Below are positions 59,043-64,000 of a stretch of DNA of 64,000 bases, one piece after another. The DNA comes from a bacterium (GTDB taxonomy: Bacteria; Acidobacteriota; Polarisedimenticolia; Polarisedimenticolales; Polarisedimenticolaceae). The translations under genes were made by a program, and so were the position numbers. The notes below the pieces were generated by a model. The model ran no database searches and was not told the origin of the DNA. It worked only from the letters and a program-made list of their open reading frames with translations. Location: NCBI GenBank assembly GCA_024226515.1, contig JAAELQ010000040.1:31355-95354 (forward strand), in the 5' to 3' direction. Positions within the stretch are counted from its first letter, which is position 1, and every line of letters starts with the position of its first letter.

Positions 59043-61124
59043 ATGGCGGAAACGAGACAGATTCGAACGGGATGGGGCGCAAGCCTGGCGCGGCTGAGCA
59101 TGGCCGCGCTGGTCTTCGAGACGCTGTCGGGCTTCGCGATCACGCTGGGGCCGTTTCACGCGACGATCCAGTGGAGCGTGCTGCTGCACACGGTGGTCGG
59201 GGCGGCGACCCTGTTGCCGATCGCCTGGTACGCCGCGGTCCACTGGGACGACTACCGGAGCTACGCGATGTCGCACGTGGTCCTGCTGGGCTACGTCGCG
59301 CTCGCCGCCCTGGTCGTCTGTTCGGCCTCGGGTCTCGTCGTGACGTGGCAGGGCCTGCTCGGTGTGAAGATGTCGCCGCTGTGGCGCAACGTGCACCTGG
59401 TCTCGGCCATCGTCGTGCTGGCCACGTCGGTCGTGCACCTCGTGAGCCCGTTCCTGCGCGCGGTGCGCGGAGCCGACGCGCGCACGGCGTGGCGCATGGC
59501 GGGCTTTTCCATGGCGGCGCTCGTCGTGGGCGGGCTGGTGACGGTCGGGCTGGCCACGCGGTATCCCGGAGTGGAATACGTCAACGAGTTTCCGGAGGAC
59601 TACGAGTACCTGTACGGCGACGACCGCCCGTTCGCGCCCAGCCTGGCACGGACGGAGAGCGGCGGGGCGTTCGACGCCCGCTCGCTGGCCGGCTCCGACA
59701 CCTGCGGGACCGCGGGGTGCCACGAACAGATCCTGGAGGAGTGGAAGCCCAGCTCGCATCGCTACGCCGCGATGGACGCGGCGTTCCAACGCATCCAGGG
59801 CATCATGGCCGAGCAGAACGGCGCCGAGTCGACGCGCTACTGCGGCGGCTGCCACGACCCGATCTCGCTGTTCTCGGGTACGAAGAACATCTTCGTCGAG
59901 GACCTGACCGGCCTGCAGGGCTACAACGAGGGCATCTCGTGCCTGTCGTGTCACGCCATCCGCGAGACCGACCTGCAGGGCAACGCGAACTACGTCATGA
60001 GCCAACCGCCGGAATACCTCTGGCAGTGGTCGGACGAGGGCTGGCGCCGCAAGCTGCGCGACTTCCTCATCCGCACCTACCCCGACGAGCACAACCGGCT
60101 CAGCAAGCGCATGTTCAAGGCGCCCGAGTACTGCGCGGCCTGCCACAAGCAGTTCATCGACGAGGAGGTCAACCGCGTCGGCTGGGTCCAGCTACAGAAC
60201 CAGTACGACAACTGGGCCGCGAGCCACTGGAACCAGGAGGGCCACCCCGAGCGCACGGTCGAGTGTCGCGAGTGCCACATGCCGCTGATCGACTCGACCG
60301 ATCCGGCCGCCGGCGACGTGGCCGACTACAACCGCAACGCGCGGGACGGCAAGCATCGCAGCCATCGCTTCATCGCCTCGAACAACGTCATGCCGGCGTT
60401 GCTGGAGCTCGAGGGCTGGGAAGAACAGGTCGAGCTGACGAAGGCCTGGCTGCGCGGCGAGTACGAGATCCCTGAGATCGCGGACAAGTGGGCGGGTGGA
60501 CCGATCGTGGCGGTCGAGCTGGAGGCGCCCGACACGGTGGCGCCCGGCGACTCGATCCCGGTGCGCGTCGTGATGACGTCGAACAAGGTGGGGCACGACT
60601 TCCCCACGGGACCGCTCGACATCATCCAGAGCTGGATCGAGCTGGAGGTCACCGACGACGCGGGCAACGTCATCTTCACTTCCGGCCGCCGCGACGAGAA
60701 CAACTTCCTCGAGGAGGGCACGTTCCTGTTCAAGGCCGAGCCGGTGGATCAATACGGCAACCTGATCGATCGCCACAACCTGTGGGAGATGGTCGGCGTG
60801 CGCTTCCGGCGCGCGCTGTTCCCCGGCTACTCGGACACCGTCGAGTACGTCGTGGGCTGCCCCTCGAGTGCGGCGGCGCTGGGGCCGACGCCGGAGACGG
60901 CGGCGGAGGGCCGGGCGCCGGGGTTCGACGTGCCGCCCGCCGACGAGGCCGGTACGTACCACATCGTGGCCAGCCTGCAGTACCGCAAGTTCGACCAGTT
61001 CCTCGTCAACTACATGTTCGGCGAGGACGCCGGCATCACGGCACCTCCCGTCGAGATCGGTCGGGCCACGGCAACGGTGCGCGTCGTCGCCGACGACGGC
61101 GAGATCGACCGAACGGGGGGCTGA
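59043..61124 (+). CDS. Membrane cytochrome b-like/pentaheme cytochrome c fusion
   Basis: 693-residue redox protein. Residues 1-190 contain four to five transmembrane helices with His residues suited to b-heme (SVLLHTVVGAA; HLVSAIVVLATSVVHL). A periplasmic domain follows with five c-heme motifs: CGTAGCH (a four-spacer CX4CH, Cys221), CGGCH (Cys267), CLSCH (Cys300), CAACH (Cys364) and CRECH (Cys408). The last 220 residues are beta-rich (VPVRVV, VGHDFPTGPLDI). It may pass electrons between the quinone pool and periplasmic acceptors. ATG 59043 has GGAGGGG upstream. The FG-GAP gene begins 5 bp after its stop. It is divergent from the radical SAM gene. Confidence 0.88.
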   Translation: MAETRQIRTGWGASLARLSMAALVFETLSGFAITLGPFHATIQWSVLLHTVVGAATLLPIAWYAAVHWDDYRSYAMSHVVLLGYVALAALVVCSASGLVVTWQGLLGVKMSPLWRNVHLVSAIVVLATSVVHLVSPFLRAVRGADARTAWRMAGFSMAALVVGGLVTVGLATRYPGVEYVNEFPEDYEYLYGDDRPFAPSLARTESGGAFDARSLAGSDTCGTAGCHEQILEEWKPSSHRYAAMDAAFQRIQGIMAEQNGAESTRYCGGCHDPISLFSGTKNIFVEDLTGLQGYNEGISCLSCHAIRETDLQGNANYVMSQPPEYLWQWSDEGWRRKLRDFLIRTYPDEHNRLSKRMFKAPEYCAACHKQFIDEEVNRVGWVQLQNQYDNWAASHWNQEGHPERTVECRECHMPLIDSTDPAAGDVADYNRNARDGKHRSHRFIASNNVMPALLELEGWEEQVELTKAWLRGEYEIPEIADKWAGGPIVAVELEAPDTVAPGDSIPVRVVMTSNKVGHDFPTGPLDIIQSWIELEVTDDAGNVIFTSGRRDENNFLEEGTFLFKAEPVDQYGNLIDRHNLWEMVGVRFRRALFPGYSDTVEYVVGCPSSAAALGPTPETAAEGRAPGFDVPPADEAGTYHIVASLQYRKFDQFLVNYMFGEDAGITAPPVEIGRATATVRVVADDGEIDRTGG

Positions 61125-61129
61125 CCCCG

Positions 61130-63664
61130 GTGCCCGGAACCAAGCGGCCGCTGGGCCGGAGACGGCGGCGGCTGTACTGGACCGTCGGCATTCTGCTCGC
61201 CGCGGCCGTGGTGGGAGGAGGCATCGGCCTCGGCGTGTTCTTCGCCGGGCGAACCTCGACGTACCAGACCGGCGAACAGCACGCGGAGATCACGCGGCGG
61301 CTGGCGCAGAACGTCCCGGACGACGCTCCGAATCCGACGTGGACGGACGTGACGCAGGAGGCCGGCCTCGACGCATTCCGTGCGTTCGCCGGCGAGCGCA
61401 GCTCGCAGCTGCCCGAGGACATGGGCCCGGGAGCGGCGTGGGGCGACTACGACGACGACGGCGACGACGACCTGCTGCTGGTCAGCGCGGGCGGACCGCT
61501 GACCGCCGGGGTCGAGGAGCTCTCGCCGAGCGAGCTGTACGAGAACCGCGGCGACGGGACCTTCCGCCGCGTGGGCGGCTTCCCCGAGACGCGGATCGTC
61601 GGCATGGGCGCGGCGTGGGGCGACTACGACCGCGACGGCCGGCTCGATCTCGTCGTCACCGGCTTCAACGCCCTGCGGCTGTACCGCAACCGCGGCGGGC
61701 GGTTCGAGCTCGACGACTCGATCCCGTCGCGCGACGGCTTCTGGGCCGGGGCCTCGTGGTCGGACTTCGACCTCGACGGCGACCTCGACCTGTACGTCTG
61801 CGGCTACGTGCAATACGTGCGCGACGACGCGGGACGCCTGCGGGCCACCAAGCAGTACGGACGCAGCGTCCCGTACACGCTGAACCCGGCGTCTTACCGG
61901 CCTGCCAACAACTTGTTGTTCATCAACGACGGCAACGGGGGCTTCGAGGAGGCTGCCGAGGCGCTGGGCGTGTCGAACCCGGAGGGTCGTAGCCTGAGCG
62001 CGCTGTGGCACGACCTCGACGACGACGGCCGGCCCGACCTGTACGTCGCCAACGACATCTCGGACAACGTGCTGTACCTCAATCGCGAGGGCGGCTTCGA
62101 GGACGTCAGCCACGCGGCCTGGGTCGCGGACTACCGCGGCGCGATGGGCCTCGCCGCCGGCGACTGGAACCGCGACGGCGACGACGACCTGTTCGTCAGC
62201 CACTGGGTCGCGCAGGAGAACGCGCTGTACGACTCGCAACTGGCCAACGGCGCCGACGGCCGAGCGCGGCCGGGTGCGCCGCTGCGCTTCGTCGACGTCG
62301 CCGACCAGCGCGGACTGGGGCAGATCGCGCTGCGCCGCATCGGCTGGGGCGCCGAGTTCGGCGACCTCGACGGCGACGGCTGGCTCGACCTCGTCGTGGC
62401 CAACGGCAGCACGATGGAGGAGGACGGCGAGCCACGCAGACTCTCCCCCGAGCCCTCCTTCCTGTTCTGGAACCGGCGCGGCGAGTCGTTCCACGATCTC
62501 GCGCCGCTGACCGACGCGCTCTCGACGCCCCGAGTCTCGCGCGGCATGGCGCTTTCGGACTACGACATGGACGGCGACCTCGATCTGCTGTTCGTCGACA
62601 GCGGCGAGGGCGTGCGGCTGCTGCGCAACGAGATGCAGCAGGGCAACTGGGTCCAGCTCGTGCTGCGTGCGCGCCACGGTGAGACGTTCGTCGACGCCGA
62701 CGGCGCGCAAGTCGCGGCACGCGTCGGCGACGCGACCCTGCGCCGGACGGTCTCGAGCGCGTCGTACCTGTCGCAGAGCAGCCGGCGCGTCCACCTCGGC
62801 CTGGGCGACGCCGAGGTCGTGGATTCGCTGGAGGTGCGCTGGCCGAGCGGGCAGGTGCAGGAGTTCGCCGAGCTGAGCGCCGGCGCGATCTGGGAGTTGA
62901 AGGAAGACGTCGCCGAGGCGCGCCGCGTCGTCGTGGCCACCGCACTGACGCGCGAGCAGCTGCTCGAGTTCTGGCGGCTGCAGCGCGCCGCGATGGACGC
63001 GGTCAAGATCGAGCAGAATACGTCGAGCGCGATCGAGCTGTTCCGCCGGGCGCTGGCGCTGAACCCGGCGCACGAGGACTCGCTGTACTACCTGGGCAAC
63101 TGCCTGGCCGAGCAGGGCGACGTCGACGGCGCGCTCGAGCAGTTCGAGCAACTGAAGCGACTGAACCCGTCGAGCCACCGCGCGTTCAAACGCTGGGGCA
63201 CGCTGCGTGCCGTCAGCGCGTCGGCGGCGGCGGAGGTCGATGCCGCGTGGGTCGCGCTGGAGCGCGCGGTGCAGATCAACCCGGAGGAGACCGGCGCGCC
63301 GATGGTGCTGGCCGAGCTGGCGCTCGTGCGCGGCGACTCGAGCGACGCACGGCGGCGGCTCGTTCGCATCCGCCAGACGAACCCCGGCGCGGGAGACGCC
63401 GCCTTCCTGCTGGCCTACGTTGCCTGGCGCACGGGCGATTCCGCCGAGGCGACACGACTGCTGGAGTCGGCCGCGGCGAACCACGAGGAGTGGCTGCCGG
63501 AGGGAACCGTCGCGGAGGGCGACGTGCAGCAAGTCATGCACACCGACGCGACGTTGTTGAACCGGCTCTACGAGACCTGGAACAACTCGACCGATCCGGA
63601 CGCGACGTTTCGCGCGCTGGACGCGTTCGTCGACGACTATCGGAAATCCAGCGAGGGACAGTAA
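61130..63664 (+). CDS. FG-GAP/VCBS and UnbV repeat protein with C-terminal TPRs
   Basis: 844-residue exported or membrane-anchored protein. The N-terminus has one transmembrane helix (VGILLAAAVVGGGIGLGVFF). FG-GAP/VCBS calcium-binding repeats follow (GAAWGDYDDDGDDDLLL; GAAWGDYDRDGRLDLVV; SWSDFDLDGDLDLYVC; LWHDLDDDGRPDLYV; DWNRDGDDDLFVS), likely building a beta-propeller. An ASPIC/UnbV domain (RVHLGLGDAEVVDSLEVRWPS in outline) comes next and TPRs end the protein (YYLGNCLAEQGDVDGALEQF). Such proteins often accompany multiheme cytochromes in Acidobacteriota and Planctomycetes. The GTG at 61130 follows the cytochrome stop by 5 bp, so the two are one operon and possibly one complex. Confidence 0.87.
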   Translation: MPGTKRPLGRRRRRLYWTVGILLAAAVVGGGIGLGVFFAGRTSTYQTGEQHAEITRRLAQNVPDDAPNPTWTDVTQEAGLDAFRAFAGERSSQLPEDMGPGAAWGDYDDDGDDDLLLVSAGGPLTAGVEELSPSELYENRGDGTFRRVGGFPETRIVGMGAAWGDYDRDGRLDLVVTGFNALRLYRNRGGRFELDDSIPSRDGFWAGASWSDFDLDGDLDLYVCGYVQYVRDDAGRLRATKQYGRSVPYTLNPASYRPANNLLFINDGNGGFEEAAEALGVSNPEGRSLSALWHDLDDDGRPDLYVANDISDNVLYLNREGGFEDVSHAAWVADYRGAMGLAAGDWNRDGDDDLFVSHWVAQENALYDSQLANGADGRARPGAPLRFVDVADQRGLGQIALRRIGWGAEFGDLDGDGWLDLVVANGSTMEEDGEPRRLSPEPSFLFWNRRGESFHDLAPLTDALSTPRVSRGMALSDYDMDGDLDLLFVDSGEGVRLLRNEMQQGNWVQLVLRARHGETFVDADGAQVAARVGDATLRRTVSSASYLSQSSRRVHLGLGDAEVVDSLEVRWPSGQVQEFAELSAGAIWELKEDVAEARRVVVATALTREQLLEFWRLQRAAMDAVKIEQNTSSAIELFRRALALNPAHEDSLYYLGNCLAEQGDVDGALEQFEQLKRLNPSSHRAFKRWGTLRAVSASAAAEVDAAWVALERAVQINPEETGAPMVLAELALVRGDSSDARRRLVRIRQTNPGAGDAAFLLAYVAWRTGDSAEATRLLESAAANHEEWLPEGTVAEGDVQQVMHTDATLLNRLYETWNNSTDPDATFRALDAFVDDYRKSSEGQ

Positions 63665-63870
63665 TCTGCTGACGCCTCCGGTTGAGTAGAACAACTCCCG
63701 GCGTATTGTGCGTATTGGGATGGCCCCCCGGTGATCCGGTTGAGGGCGATGTTCAACTGCTTCTCTGCGGCGTCGTCGAGGTCCACATAGACGACAGGCA
63801 ACTCCTCAATGCCTGACGCCTCGGCTGCCTTCACTCTTTGATGACCACTGGAGTGGGATTGGCTCCCCAT
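63637..63870 (-). pseudogene. Remnant of a ParB/sulfiredoxin-like domain protein
   Basis: A 77-residue frame whose first 50 residues look like the inside of a ParB N-terminal-like domain: GHQRVKAAEASGIEELPVVY then VDLDDAAEKQLNIALNRI. The preceding conserved part of the domain (the N-terminal third) and any downstream DNA methylase or nuclease are missing, and the frame runs into the end of the FG-GAP gene. This domain is common in phage and mobile-element proteins, so it is probably debris of an old insertion. G+C drops visibly here. Confidence 0.6.
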
Positions 63871-64000
63871 CCCTAATGCATCTCAAACTCGGGAGAGCCT
63901 CGCCGGTCCAGCGATTCTAAACGGCTCCGTTCACCCGATAGACCATGGCCCTACAACAAGTTATGCTGACGCCGGGTCGACTCCTTCCTGAAGTTCTATC
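63871..64000. other. Right-edge region, no gene recognised
   Basis: The last 130 bp are AT-richer than the rest and contain no supportable gene or RNA. They could be the continuation of the decayed mobile segment that includes the ParB-like remnant. Confidence 0.4.

Noticed and set aside
1..64000. tRNA, rRNA or other RNA genes.
   Set aside because: I looked for T-loop words and conserved rRNA segments in the gaps and saw none that fold plausibly; a covariance-model scan would be decisive.

Overview
The window is high-GC DNA (by eye about two thirds G+C), densely coded on both strands, with no tRNA, rRNA, CRISPR array or intact transposase that I can see. The best taxonomic hint is the protein at 20323-22176, which looks like the VWFA-related family typical of Acidobacteriota. 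It sits among many exported proteins built from fibronectin III, thrombospondin type 3, lamin-tail, DNRLRE, pre-peptidase C and FG-GAP/UnbV modules and a CotA-type multicopper oxidase. An environmental Gram-negative Acidobacteriota, perhaps a Thermoanaerobaculia-like lineage, is my inference; a planctomycete is the main alternative.

Layout. 1-2687: a two-component system (kinase cut by the window edge) divergent from an alternative sigma-70 factor. 2927-5208: an exported fibronectin III protein and a META lipoprotein. 5233-7122: an operon for an ECF sigma factor, a membrane protein in the anti-sigma position and a His-rich double-PDZ protein. 7203-10112: an exported methyltransferase, an unknown exported protein and a membrane-anchored protein. 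10196-15641: a compact HoxFUYH NAD-linked [NiFe] hydrogenase operon with its HoxW protease and a receiver protein, facing a membrane histidine kinase (15646-17058).

17178-17451 is a non-coding element with 31-bp inverted ends beside a CotA-like multicopper oxidase. 20323-34759 holds the VWFA protein, glycosyltransferases, a kinase-like protein, TPR and PilZ proteins, an outer-membrane patatin, a large lamin-tail protein, and a second MITE-like element (33490-33650) flanked by TA. Both elements supply the G of a TAG stop codon to neighbouring genes. 34849-37701 is a minor-pilin operon. 37888-45886 carries a purple-acid-phosphatase-like protein with thrombospondin repeats, a glycosyltransferase, and a C39-like peptidase interrupted by a PPC domain.

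45896-57492 is a lipid-centred region: YbaK deacylase, PlsC-type acyltransferase, a cyanobacterial-type acyl-ACP reductase, a cytosolic patatin, a phasin and a PhaR-like regulator in one tight operon without a PHA synthase, followed by paired ArsA/Get3-like ATPases, a UbiB-type kinase, a DUF445 protein and an SDR enzyme. 57508-63664: a radical SAM ThiH/HydG-like enzyme fused to an LpdD-like domain, divergent from a membrane pentaheme cytochrome and an FG-GAP/UnbV/TPR protein. The right edge carries a ParB-domain remnant.

The strongest candidates for something undescribed are the LpdD-ThiH fusion, the acyl-ACP reductase/phasin operon, the PPC-split peptidase and the two stop-codon-donating elements.
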